DNA of 11,983 nt from Kiritimatiellales bacterium (lineage in GTDB: Bacteria; Verrucomicrobiota; Kiritimatiellia; Kiritimatiellales; Pontiellaceae): contig DAOVNC010000064.1 in the NCBI GenBank assembly GCA_030630445.1, positions 1-11,983 on the forward strand, written 5' to 3'. The position numbers were made by a program, and so were the translations under genes. The notes under the pieces are model-generated. The model saw only the letters and a list, made by a program, of their open reading frames with translations. It was not told the origin of the DNA and searched no databases. Below, piece by piece: positions 1-8,197 of the stretch (position 1 is its first letter; every line of letters starts with the position of its first letter).

Positions 1-200
1 CTCGCGGCCGCACCTGCACCCGTGCCTGAACCCGCACCTGCATCCACGCCGGTTGTTGAGAAAACTGACGTTTCCGCACCTGCACCCGTACCTGAACCCG
101 CCCCTGCACCTGCCCCCGTACCTGAACCCGCACCTGCCCCCGCACCTGCCCCCGCACCTGCGCCCGTACCTGCGCCCGACCCCGCACCCGCATCCGTGCC
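1..200 (+). repeat. Degenerate tandem repeat encoding Pro-Ala-Val-Pro-Glu units
   Basis: Hexamer-based repeats such as CCTGCACCCGTACCTGAACC and close variants run through this stretch, encoding alternating Pro with Ala, Val, Glu or Asp. Differences between units are mostly at third codon positions, so the peptide pattern is better kept than the DNA. Such tracts change length easily by slippage or recombination. Confidence 0.8.
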
Positions 201-1032
201 CGAACCGATTGTTGAGGAAGCTGCCGCTCCCGTACTGGATCCCGGCTCAAATCTTGATATTTCTTTCTTTATTGTGGAGCACGTTGATGCAATGGGAAAC
301 AGCCATCGGTTTTCCGCGAACAAGGTGGAGTCAAGTCCGGATGCGACGCTTCAGGGATTTTCCATGCTGATTTCGACCATTCTTCCCGAACGGGAAATCG
401 GGGATATTACCGGCATGTTCAAAATCGGGGATGAGATCTGGTCTTTCGCGAGCAAAAGCATTGCTCTGATTGATAGCGGTCGACTCATCGTTAACACCCG
501 GATTTCGGTGAAAGACGGGGAGTCGGGCTCCACGGAACTGATCGCGAGAGAGCCGTACATGACGGTAAAGGTCATTGGTAATCGCGAGCAGAACATTACC
601 GAATTCGTTGATGTGGGCGTGAAAATCGAAGCTCAGCCCAAGATCCTAAAGAACGGAATGGTGAATGCCAAAACAAAGATGAGTATTTCGGAAGTCTTGC
701 GCGAAAATGACAACACGAGGCGAACCCGGGTTCCGGTGGTCTCTTTCCGGACCGTGAATACGTCGCTTGATTTCAAGCCGGGTAAGCTTGAACTGCTGAG
801 CGAGCTCACAATTCAAAAAACGATAGATATGGAAAGCGGAATCCCCTATCTGAGAAACATTCCCTTTCTGGGCAAATTGTTTTTTGCACACACAAGCCGG
901 AAAAGGGTGAACACAAAACTCTATATCGTCGGGGGTGTTTCGGCACCACAAGAAGAAAAAATCGCGGAATACGAAGCACTGAAGAAACAGATTGAGGAAG
1001 AAAACATCGAAAAAATGAAGCGGTTCCGATAG
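1..1032 (+). CDS. Secretin-like outer-membrane protein with Pro/Ala-rich spacer, 5' truncated by window edge
   Basis: The reading frame is open from base 1. The first possible start (GTG at 22) has no ribosome binding site, so I read this as the 3' part of a longer gene. Codons 1 to about 78 are a low-complexity Pro/Ala/Val/Glu spacer (PAPVPEPAPA-type units), like the stiff periplasm-spanning linkers of TonB-like proteins. The rest resembles the C-terminal core of bacterial secretins, the ring-forming outer-membrane channels of type II/III secretion and type IV pili. It has a 'VDVGVKIEAQPKI' beta segment and, at codons 280-294, GIPYLRNIPFLGKLF, matching the secretin hallmark VPxLGxIPxLGxLF. 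A further strand, KLYIVGG, follows in place of the usual ELLIFLTP. The charged tail (EEKIAEYEALKKQIEEENIEK) looks helical. No pilus or secretion partner gene is visible next to it. Secretin fold is fairly confident; which system it serves is unknown. Confidence 0.75.
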   Translation, partial: LAAAPAPVPEPAPASTPVVEKTDVSAPAPVPEPAPAPAPVPEPAPAPAPAPAPAPVPAPDPAPASVPEPIVEEAAAPVLDPGSNLDISFFIVEHVDAMGNSHRFSANKVESSPDATLQGFSMLISTILPEREIGDITGMFKIGDEIWSFASKSIALIDSGRLIVNTRISVKDGESGSTELIAREPYMTVKVIGNREQNITEFVDVGVKIEAQPKILKNGMVNAKTKMSISEVLRENDNTRRTRVPVVSFRTVNTSLDFKPGKLELLSELTIQKTIDMESGIPYLRNIPFLGKLFFAHTSRKRVNTKLYIVGGVSAPQEEKIAEYEALKKQIEEENIEKMKRFR

Positions 1033-1129
1033 GTGCTCTTTGTTGGGAAAAGAAGGGAAAAGGCCTCCCAAACCATCGAAGGCCACCCCGACTTCAAGTG
1101 GAATCCACACACCGCCCCCCTCTGTTTTT

Positions 1130-1147
1130 TATATCGTTTATGATATA
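1130..1147. promoter_or_regulatory. Operator-like 18-bp palindrome, copy 1
   Basis: TATATCGTTTATGATATA has perfect TATATC/GATATA arms. It differs from copy 2 at only two of 18 positions, both in the centre. The symmetric sequence suggests binding by a dimeric helix-turn-helix or ribbon-helix-helix protein. It contains a TATGAT hexamer that could also act as a -10 box. Confidence 0.5.
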
Positions 1148-1179
1148 TTTCGACCCTAAATACCTCGTTTTTGAGCTAT

Positions 1180-1201
1180 TTTATATCATATATGATATAA
1201 A
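1180..1201. promoter_or_regulatory. Operator-like perfect 22-bp palindrome, copy 2
   Basis: The core TATATCATATATGATATA (1182-1199) is a perfect palindrome, and symmetry extends two more bases on each side. It starts exactly 52 bp after copy 1, about five helical turns, so two dimers would sit on the same face of the DNA. No regulator gene lies beside it in this window. Confidence 0.55.
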
Positions 1202-1257
1202 CAACCAGACCGTTTCCGCATCAAAAAAGCTCTATGGGCGATGCGTAGCAGGGAGTT

Positions 1258-1284
1258 CGCAACGGGTAATTCGCAATACGTAAT
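1258..1284 (+). repeat. Left arm of diverged 27-bp inverted repeat (GTAATTCG family)
   Basis: This arm, centred on GTAATTCGCAAT, matches the reverse complement of 1343-1369 at 22 of 27 positions; all five differences are transitions. A further matching word, ATGCGTA (1241-1247), pairs with TACGCAT (1371-1377) outside the arms. The arms are separated by 58 bp that contain a promoter. Confidence 0.7.
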
Positions 1285-1298
1285 TTTGGGATGGGCTT

Positions 1299-1327
1299 TT
1301 GACACGCCTAAAAGCATGGGGTAGTCT
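1299..1327 (+). promoter_or_regulatory. Sigma70-type promoter for the exported-protein gene cluster
   Basis: A perfect -35 box TTGACA (1299-1304) is followed after exactly 17 bp by TAGTCT (1322-1327), a weak -10 box keeping T1, A2 and T6. Transcription would start near 1334, giving a leader of roughly 57 nt before the protease ATG at 1391. Confidence 0.5.
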
Positions 1328-1342
1328 TTTCCTGTTTTTCTG

Positions 1343-1369
1343 ATCACGCATTACGAATTACTCGTTACG
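1343..1369 (-). repeat. Right arm of diverged 27-bp inverted repeat (GTAATTCG family)
   Basis: This is the inverted partner of 1258-1284, built on ATTACGAATTACTCGTTACG. It lies in the presumed 5' leader of the serine protease gene and ends about 20 bp before its start codon. The words ATTACG and GTTACG recur, giving a degenerate word-based repeat. Confidence 0.7.
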
Positions 1370-1390
1370 TTACGCATTAAAGGACAGTCT

Positions 1391-2335
1391 ATGAGAGTAC
1401 ACCTTTGCATTGTATTGATGGCGCTGGCGGCAAACGGCTACGCGGAAGATGTGGCGCTGAAGGGCGGAGCCAAAGTGCAAGCACCCCTGCTAAAGAATGC
1501 GGACGATGCCGTCGTGCTCGACCTTGGCTACGACGTGCTGCGCATTCCACGCGAGGAAGTGCTGGCAGTCTACGAAGACCAGCAGGTGGTCGAAGGTACC
1601 GTGCCGGACGACACCAACCAGCTCTATGCGGTGCAATCTCCCGCCCGCATCACCACCGCCGAAGCAACCAAACTCTACGCCCCCTCCGTCGTCCTCGTCA
1701 AAACCGCCGCCGGCCTTGGCTCCGGCTTTTTCATCAACAAGAAAGGCTACCTCATCACCAACTTCCACGTCATTGCCGGCGAAAAGCATATTTCCGTCAC
1801 GCAATTCCTGCAGGAAGGCAAAATCCTGCGGCGCATCGTGCACAAGCAGGTCGAGATTGTCGCCACCGCCCCGTTCCACGACCTCGCCATCCTACAGCTC
1901 AAGGAGTTCGATACCAAAATCACGCCGGTCATCTTCTCCCCAGAGGAAAATTTGAGCATCGGCGAGACCGTGTTTGCCATCGGCAACCCGCTCGGCCTCG
2001 AACGCACCGTAACCGAAGGCGTGCTCAGCCAAACCCACCGCAACTTTGGCGGCATCCTTTATTTGCAGATCGACGCCCCCGTCAACCCCGGCAACTCCGG
2101 CGGGCCGCTGTTCAATGCACGCGGTCAGGTGGTCGGCATCATCAACATGGGTGTGCCGCGCATGGAGGGGCTCAACTTCGCCATTCCGGCACGGCACGCG
2201 AAATACATCTTCGACCACATCGACGCCTTTGCCTACGACGCCACCAATCCCGAATCCGGCTTTGTCTATCCGGATCCGCCGCGGCGGCCCGGAAAGTTTT
2301 CATCCAAACAAAAGGAACCTGAACATGTCCGCTAA
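1391..2335 (+). CDS. Exported trypsin-like serine protease, HtrA/DegP type without PDZ domain
   Basis: The 314-residue product starts at ATG 1391 after AGGA (1381-1384). Residues 1-18 form a signal peptide (likely cut after A18), so it should act in the periplasm or envelope. Residues 20-62 form a small beta-rich module (GGAKVQAPLLKNADDAVVLDLG, then IPREEVL) that looks SHD1- or SH3-like. The protease domain covers about 95-280 and has the full chymotrypsin-fold triad: His126 in TNFHVIAG, Asp164 in HDLAILQL, Ser236 in NPGNSGGPL. AIGNPLGLERTVTEG (197-211) is typical of the DegP/HtrA S1C family. The protein ends about 35 residues past the protease domain, in a Pro/Lys-rich tail, so the PDZ domains that sense unfolded substrates in DegP/DegS are absent. 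Substrate choice must come from elsewhere, possibly the N-terminal module. The stop overlaps the next gene by 11 nt, pointing to translational coupling. The protease call is very secure; the substrate is unknown. Confidence 0.93.
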   Translation: MRVHLCIVLMALAANGYAEDVALKGGAKVQAPLLKNADDAVVLDLGYDVLRIPREEVLAVYEDQQVVEGTVPDDTNQLYAVQSPARITTAEATKLYAPSVVLVKTAAGLGSGFFINKKGYLITNFHVIAGEKHISVTQFLQEGKILRRIVHKQVEIVATAPFHDLAILQLKEFDTKITPVIFSPEENLSIGETVFAIGNPLGLERTVTEGVLSQTHRNFGGILYLQIDAPVNPGNSGGPLFNARGQVVGIINMGVPRMEGLNFAIPARHAKYIFDHIDAFAYDATNPESGFVYPDPPRRPGKFSSKQKEPEHVR

Positions 2336-4007
2336 ACTAAGAAGACTGACCGCATCCATCCTGCTAACCCTTCCCTTGGCCGCGAGTGCCTTGGAGCGAA
2401 TCGATCTGCTGCCACCCAGCGCGCAAAGCTATGTCCGCATTTCGAACACCACCAACTTCTGGGGCAAGCTCCAGCAATCATCCATCGGCAAGCTATGGGC
2501 CGACCCCCAGTTCCAGGATTTCCTCGGGAACCCCGATGCCGAAACATGGCAGGAGCTTTTCGTTGATGGCGACACCGATGCCGAAAACCGGATGCTGATC
2601 GAGCAACTCAAAATGCTCACGGGCGAAGTCATCCTCGCCTTCGACATGGAGATGGAAAACCCCTACATCATCGCGGCCATAACGGAAAAGGATTTTCTCC
2701 GCAGCCTGGACATGGACGCCAAGCTGGGAGAAACCAGCGACACGCCATTTGAGATCATCAAAAGCACCTTCCAGGATGTGGCCATTATCCAACACATCGA
2801 AAACGGCGGCACCCCGAAAGAAGAATCTTCATGGCAAGCGTACGTCGGTGGCACGATAGTACTGGGCCACACGAAGGAATGGGTGGAAAAGTGCATCGTG
2901 CAGTTGAAGAAGGAAGGCGCCACGGAACCCAAAGGCAACCCGACCATCTCCTTGAACCTTCCGCTCTCAAAACTGATCCGCGAAGAGATTCTGGAAGAAA
3001 TGAAGGAAGACGCCGCCCAAAGCCAAACCCCCTCGATGTACGATCCTGAAGTCTTGCTGGATGCGCTGGGATTCATGGGCATCGAAAACTATTCACTCAA
3101 GATCGAACTCAAGGACACCGAAATGGTGGCCGACAGCACCCTGCGCGTCTCCGACCTGGCCAAAGGCATCTTCACCATTCTCGACGTCCAGCCCTCGGAA
3201 CTGCCAACCGTCACCTTTATTCCCGAAGACATTGCATCGATCGAAGTCGGCCGCTTCAACCTGCTGCGCTTCTGGCAGGAAATCCCGAATGTGCTCGCCA
3301 CCGCCATGCCGGCGGTCAAGCCGCAGTTCGACATGATCGTGGCCATGGTCCAAGAGCAGGCGGGCATCAACTTCGAGCAGGACCTGCTGGCCAACCTTGG
3401 CACGAAATATGTTTCCTTCTCCGTGGCCGAAGACGACAAGCAAACCTCCGTCATCGCGGTCGAACTCAAAGACGGCGCGGCATTCAAGGCCGGGCTCGAA
3501 ACCATGATCGCCGCCCCCGCCCTACAACCGCAGGTGGCCGCCGGACTCGAAATCGTGGAGTTCCTCGACCACACGATCTACACCGTGAACGACGATGATC
3601 CCGCCGACACCATGGCCTTTGGCGTGGTGGGCGACTACCTGCTTTACGGGCAGCCCGACGGTCTCCGCCAGGTGATCCGCAGCGAAACCAGCGAAGCTGC
3701 GGCTAACACCTCCTTCGAGCAATCCCCCCTCGTCAAAGGCCTGCGCGAGCATGTGCCATCCCGGGCATTTGGCTATAGCGCCATCGACTGGAAGAAAAAC
3801 ATGGCCGTCCTCGTGCGCGAGTTTAGCAAGCCCGAATATGTCGGCCTCATGCAGCAGAACTGGGCCAAGAGCGGTTCCGCCCTGCCACCGCCGGATTTCA
3901 GCAAATTGCCGCCGGCCGACCATATCTCCTCGTTCTTCAATGTCTCCTACCAGTATGCCGAAGCTACTGGCGACGGCCTCCACCAGCGGATTATCCTGAA
4001 ATACTAA
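2325..4007 (+). CDS. Exported protein of unknown function, possibly DUF3352-like
   Basis: I chose ATG 2325 (560 residues) because GGA at 2314-2316 lies 8 nt upstream and the product then begins with a clean signal peptide (MSAKLRRLTASILLTLPLAASA, cut after A22). The frame is open further upstream, but only as an out-of-frame reading of the protease gene. The mature protein opens with LLPPSAQSYVRI, then a stretch ending in 'IGKLWADPQFQDFL'. Near the C-terminus it has 'GDYLLYGQPDGLRQVI'. Both stretches remind me of large exported DUF3352-like proteins of Planctomycetes and Verrucomicrobia, which also begin 'LP...V.I...' and carry a 'DgyLv.G....l' strand; I could not confirm this. No catalytic motif or second membrane segment is seen. 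It overlaps the protease stop and lies 11 nt before the FG-GAP gene, so its role is probably tied to theirs. Gene is certain; function is not known. Confidence 0.85.
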   Translation: MSAKLRRLTASILLTLPLAASALERIDLLPPSAQSYVRISNTTNFWGKLQQSSIGKLWADPQFQDFLGNPDAETWQELFVDGDTDAENRMLIEQLKMLTGEVILAFDMEMENPYIIAAITEKDFLRSLDMDAKLGETSDTPFEIIKSTFQDVAIIQHIENGGTPKEESSWQAYVGGTIVLGHTKEWVEKCIVQLKKEGATEPKGNPTISLNLPLSKLIREEILEEMKEDAAQSQTPSMYDPEVLLDALGFMGIENYSLKIELKDTEMVADSTLRVSDLAKGIFTILDVQPSELPTVTFIPEDIASIEVGRFNLLRFWQEIPNVLATAMPAVKPQFDMIVAMVQEQAGINFEQDLLANLGTKYVSFSVAEDDKQTSVIAVELKDGAAFKAGLETMIAAPALQPQVAAGLEIVEFLDHTIYTVNDDDPADTMAFGVVGDYLLYGQPDGLRQVIRSETSEAAANTSFEQSPLVKGLREHVPSRAFGYSAIDWKKNMAVLVREFSKPEYVGLMQQNWAKSGSALPPPDFSKLPPADHISSFFNVSYQYAEATGDGLHQRIILKY

Positions 4008-4018
4008 TGGAGACAACC

Positions 4019-6208
4019 ATGCGCACTTCCACCCTCCTTCTGCTGTCCGGGCTTCTGGCCCTATCCACCGGAGCCACCGAGCCGGAGGCCGAACGCGACT
4101 TCGGCTTCCAGCCGCTGGAAATCTTCGAGTTCGACAACGGCACCGGCCGCCTGATTGTCGCCGACCTGAACGGCGACGGACTCGACGATATCCTCTTTTC
4201 CAACAACCATGTGTCACGGCTCGAAATCCTCGTGCGCAAGGCGGGCGTTGAAGAGACCGACGACCTGCCGGAACTCGACGAACGCTTCGACAACAAAGGC
4301 ATGATTGTCGACCAGGCTCTCAAGGTGCTGCGCGTGGCCGACCTCGACAACGACGGCCGCCTCGACATCGTCACCTTCGGCACGTCCCTTGGCCCGCAAC
4401 TGCGCTACCAGCAGGAAGACGGCGCCTTCGGCGAACCCGAACGCATCTTCATCAAGGATCCCTCCAGCGTCACCACCATCCGGATCGGCGACCTCGACGG
4501 GAACGGAAAAAAGGATATCCTCGTCTGCCGCCGCAAGCAGGCCGACCTGCACTGGAACACCGAAACACGCCCCTTTCAGGACAAGAAAACCCTCACCTTC
4601 TCGGCCGACAACAGCTTCCTTGGCGACATCGCAGACATCAACTCCGACGGCATCGCCGATCTGGTCTTCTTCTTCACCAGCAACCGCAATCCGCTGAAGG
4701 TGCGCTACGGCAAGGGCGGAGGCCTCTACGGGATCGAACAGCCCATCGACCTCCCGCCCCGGCAATATCTAAGCCTCTTCAAGCCCGAAGGTTCCGCTCC
4801 GAAAATCGGCATGGTACTGCGCAACCGGCTGGCCTTCCGCCTCTACGGCTTCGCCGAAAAGGAGCAGCCGCCGCTGCTGGATTCCCAGGAGGTTTCACCG
4901 GCGCGCATCGGGCTGGAAGGCTCCGGCAAAAAGGCTGCGCCCGCATGGATCGCTGCCGACTTCAATGACGATGGCTGCGACGACCTGCTCGTCGCCGCGC
5001 CCGAACTCAGCCGACTCCACCTCTATTCCGGCGGTGCCGAAGGCCTCGATCCCGAACCTCGGCGTATTGACAGCCTCTCCGCCGTCACGCACATTTCGCG
5101 TCTGGCCGACGGCGACATCCTGGTCGTCAGCAAAAAGGAAAAGATCGCTGCGCTGCATTCCGCAGAAGACCTCGATCGCTTCCCCTCCATCCTCAAGACT
5201 CCCGGCAGCGTGTTGGCCGGTTGCGCCATCGAATCCGGCGATGCCTGCTGGTTCGTCTGCAAGAACGACGACAAGGAGCTCCAGCTTGCCCGGCTCGAAC
5301 AAGACGATGCCAAGGTGTCCATCTACCCCCTCGACCTGCTGAACGATCCCGCCGACCTGCTCGCCTTCCAGCTTCCGGAAAACAAGATTGGCCTTATCTT
5401 CTTCATGCCCTACGACACGCCGAAGATGTTCCTCCTTACCGACGAAGAACTCGAACCGCTCACCAGCGAGTCGTTCCGTGCGCTCACCCAGCAGCTTACC
5501 CTTTCCAACATCCGCCTCGGCGCCCCCGGCGATGGCTCCGTGCTGACCGTTTCGCAGGGAGCGATTGCCCGCCGCTTCGAGTGGAAGGGCGACCGCTACG
5601 AAGCCACCCGCCAGTTCAACCCCGAAAACCCGCGCGGCGAGTTGATTGCCTCCTGCGGATATGAACTGATCGACGGCTCGACCGGCACCCTGTTCTACGA
5701 TCGCAACTCCGGCGACCTCGTCCGCTTCGACGCCGAAGGCGACGGATGGGGAAAGATCCACATCCCCGATGCCGATCAAACCATCTTCGGCCTCATCCAA
5801 CTCAAGAACAAGGATCGCGACTCCATCGTGCTGCTCGATCGCACCGGTCTCAACGAGATCCTCGGCAACGGCTCGCGGCTCGCGCCCGTCCCGGAGGCCG
5901 AATATGTCTCGCCCTCCGAGAAACCCATGCTCGCCTATGCCAAAGCCGCCAAACTCGGCACCCCGCCCCGCCCCATGGTAGCGCTTGTCGATCCCGCCAA
6001 CCGCGCCATCGAACTCGTCAGCATGACCGATGGCGAGTTGAAAAAAGAATTGCTGTTCGAGGTATTCCTCACCTCCGACTTCGTCAACCGCAAGCAAAAC
6101 CGCGGCACGGAACCCCACGACGTCGGATCCGGCGACCTCAACGGCGACGGTATTGGCGACCTCGTCGTCCTCAGCCAGGACAAGCTGCTGATCTATCTCG
6201 GGGAATAA
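4019..6208 (+). CDS. Exported FG-GAP/VCBS repeat protein with calcium-loop motifs
   Basis: ATG 4019 gives 729 residues and is preferred over ATG 4007 because the ribosome binding site TGGAG (4008-4012) lies 6 nt before it and the signal peptide (about residues 1-19, ending STGA) then starts directly. At least six VCBS/FG-GAP units carry DxDxDG-like loops: VADLNGDGLDDI (about 46-60), VADLDNDGRLDI (104-120), GDLDGNGKKDI (154-170), ADINSDGIADL (202-218), ADFNDDGCDDL (about 308-326), and GDLNGDGIGDL at the C-terminus (703-729). Such repeats usually fold into integrin-alpha-like beta-propellers that bind Ca2+ and mediate contacts outside the cytoplasm. The middle (about 330-700) lacks clear loops but may contain degenerate blades. 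No enzyme domain, sortase or autotransporter signal is seen. It sits between an unknown exported protein and a thioredoxin, so a structural or scaffold role in the envelope is a reasonable guess. Confidence 0.88.
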   Translation: MRTSTLLLLSGLLALSTGATEPEAERDFGFQPLEIFEFDNGTGRLIVADLNGDGLDDILFSNNHVSRLEILVRKAGVEETDDLPELDERFDNKGMIVDQALKVLRVADLDNDGRLDIVTFGTSLGPQLRYQQEDGAFGEPERIFIKDPSSVTTIRIGDLDGNGKKDILVCRRKQADLHWNTETRPFQDKKTLTFSADNSFLGDIADINSDGIADLVFFFTSNRNPLKVRYGKGGGLYGIEQPIDLPPRQYLSLFKPEGSAPKIGMVLRNRLAFRLYGFAEKEQPPLLDSQEVSPARIGLEGSGKKAAPAWIAADFNDDGCDDLLVAAPELSRLHLYSGGAEGLDPEPRRIDSLSAVTHISRLADGDILVVSKKEKIAALHSAEDLDRFPSILKTPGSVLAGCAIESGDACWFVCKNDDKELQLARLEQDDAKVSIYPLDLLNDPADLLAFQLPENKIGLIFFMPYDTPKMFLLTDEELEPLTSESFRALTQQLTLSNIRLGAPGDGSVLTVSQGAIARRFEWKGDRYEATRQFNPENPRGELIASCGYELIDGSTGTLFYDRNSGDLVRFDAEGDGWGKIHIPDADQTIFGLIQLKNKDRDSIVLLDRTGLNEILGNGSRLAPVPEAEYVSPSEKPMLAYAKAAKLGTPPRPMVALVDPANRAIELVSMTDGELKKELLFEVFLTSDFVNRKQNRGTEPHDVGSGDLNGDGIGDLVVLSQDKLLIYLGE

Positions 6209-6233
6209 TTCAAAGCGACTAAATCCAACCAAC

Positions 6234-6239
6234 AGGAGG
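6234..6239 (+). promoter_or_regulatory. Consensus Shine-Dalgarno AGGAGG deciding the thioredoxin start
   Basis: AGGAGG lies 4 nt before ATG 6244 and 13 nt before the second in-frame ATG (6253). This full match to the anti-Shine-Dalgarno sequence is stronger than the sites of the three upstream genes and supports the first ATG, with high translation of this last gene. Confidence 0.75.
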
Positions 6240-6243
6240 AAAC

Positions 6244-6949
6244 ATGAAGACCATGCAACGTTTGACTACGGCAGTCCTGCTGCTTGTGGCGATCAGCACC
6301 ACCGCCGACACCTGGACGAGCACCGCCGGAAGCACCATCGAGGCCGAATTTGTTAAGGAAAAACAGGGCCTCGTCTACCTAAGGACCGCCGACGGGAAGA
6401 TCAAGAAGATCAAAAAATCCGACCTATCCAAGGAAGACCAGCTAAAAGTCACCCGGCTCGCCAGCCCCTTTGCGGCAAAGAAGGCGGCGGAAGCAGCGAC
6501 CGCACCCCCAAAGGCTCCTGATGCAATTTACAAACTGTTTGGGGATGAACTCAGAAACAACCGCAAGAAAAAAGTATCGGTTGACGAACTGAGCGGCAAA
6601 ATCATCGGCATCTATTTTTCCGCGCACTGGTGCGGTCCCTGCCGGAAATTCACACCCGAACTCGTGGAATTTCACGAGAAGATGACCAAAAAAGGAAAAC
6701 CTTTCGAGATTGTGTTTGTCAGTTCCGACAGCAGCAAAAGCGACATGTACAACTACGTAGAAGAGATGGATATGCCGTGGCTAATGCTGCCCTATGGCGA
6801 CGACCACAAAAAGTCGCTTTCGGAAAAATTCGGAGTGAGGGGCATTCCCATGCTGGTCATCATCGATGCGGAAGGGAATACCATCACCAAAAACGGACGG
6901 GGCGAGGTTTCCAGCCAAGGGGCAAAGGCCTTCGACAAGTGGACGAGCG

Positions 6950-6960
<11 letters not shown>
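6244..6960 (+). CDS. Exported SHD1-thioredoxin fusion protein
   Basis: The 238-residue product has a signal peptide at 1-21 (cut near STTA/DT). Residues 22-72 match the SHD1 pattern (TWTSTAGSTIEAEFV, then VYLRTADGKI and IKKSDLSKEDQ), a small beta domain common in exported planctomycete and verrucomicrobial proteins. An Ala/Lys/Pro linker follows (about 76-92). The thioredoxin fold runs from about 95 to 235, with the redox site WCGPC at 129-133 and the cis-proline in GIPMLV (Pro202). The domain looks like the TlpA/nucleoredoxin group (FSAHWCGPCRKFTPEL; then VFVSSDSSKSDMYNYV). It should therefore be a periplasmic disulfide reductase or oxidoreductase; WCGPC favours reduction. It starts 35 nt after the FG-GAP gene and is the last gene of the cluster. 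Its 3' end overlaps ychF by 11 bp, tail to tail. Confidence 0.92.
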
Positions 6961-8050
<1,090 letters not shown>

Positions 8051-8081
8051 GGTATTCCTTTGAATTTCTAAATCCGAATAG

Positions 8082-8100
8082 CTAAATCCTAAACAAATCC
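8082..8100 (+). repeat. Left arm of 19-bp inverted repeat (CTAAATCC family)
   Basis: CTAAATCCTAAACAAATCC pairs with the reverse complement of 8169-8187 at 18 of 19 positions. A partial extra copy, CTAAATCCGAA, lies just before it (8069-8079). It sits in the gap upstream of ychF. A weak promoter candidate for ychF on the minus strand, TTGGGA (8098-8103), 17 bp, TATTCG (8075-8080), overlaps it. Confidence 0.7.
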
Positions 8101-8116
8101 CAAACTGCAAATTCTA

Positions 8117-8137
8117 AAATCGGGCGAAACCCCGCCC
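8117..8137 (-). terminator. Weak terminator-like hairpin after fabI
   Basis: On the minus strand GGGCG (8133-8137) pairs with CGCCC (8122-8126) around a 6-base loop, followed by GATTTTAG. The stem is GC-rich but only 5 bp and the T-run is four bases, so termination would be partial. It sits inside the inverted repeat pair between fabI and ychF. Confidence 0.3.
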
Positions 8138-8168
8138 CATGGTTTTGAATTTCAGTGTTTGTCTTTTT

Positions 8169-8187
8169 GAATTTGTTTAGGATTTAG
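8169..8187 (-). repeat. Right arm of 19-bp inverted repeat (CTAAATCC family)
   Basis: This is the inverted partner of 8082-8100. It lies 11 bp beyond the fabI stop codon. Another related word, TTAGGATTT, occurs at 8198-8206 across the fabI stop itself, so the repeat family touches the end of the coding sequence. Confidence 0.7.
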
Positions 8188-8197
8188 GGTTTTGTGC

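Larger units (their letters stand above)
1033..1390. other. Gene-free region of 358 bp with palindromes, repeats and a promoter
   Basis: I see no credible gene here. A 61-codon frame at 1098-1283 runs across both palindromes and into the repeat arm, has no ribosome binding site and has no recognisable protein pattern. The region is clearly more AT-rich than its flanks between about 1125 and 1230. After the secretin-like gene there are short weak inverted repeats (TTGGGA at 1043-1048 with TCCCAA at 1066-1071; GGCCT at 1062-1066 with AGGCC at 1080-1084), but neither is followed by a T-run, so no convincing terminator is called. The palindromes, repeat arms and promoter are listed separately. 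Confidence 0.7.

Noticed and set aside
1..240. CRISPR-like repeat array
   Set aside because: The repeats are hexamer-based, in frame and encode a Pro/Ala spacer; there are no unique spacers.
1043..1084. Terminator after the secretin-like gene
   Set aside because: Short stems of 5-6 bp with long loops and no T-run following.
1098..1283. 61-codon plus-strand frame in the gap before the protease gene
   Set aside because: No ribosome binding site, no recognisable motif, and it runs through both palindromes and into an inverted repeat arm.
2046..2324. Longer version of the 560-residue exported protein starting inside the protease gene
   Set aside because: This part is an out-of-frame reading of the protease domain. 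The internal ATG at 2325 has a ribosome binding site and a proper signal peptide.
4895..6232. 445-codon minus-strand frame opposite the FG-GAP gene
   Set aside because: It lies over a clearly coding plus-strand gene with intact DxDxDG repeats. Long antisense frames are expected in GC-rich genes, and the product shows no domain.
8051..8110. 20-residue N-terminal extension of YchF
   Set aside because: The family begins at MGLSVGIVGLPNVGKS, AAAGGA lies right before that ATG, and the extension would be encoded by the repeat-rich gap.
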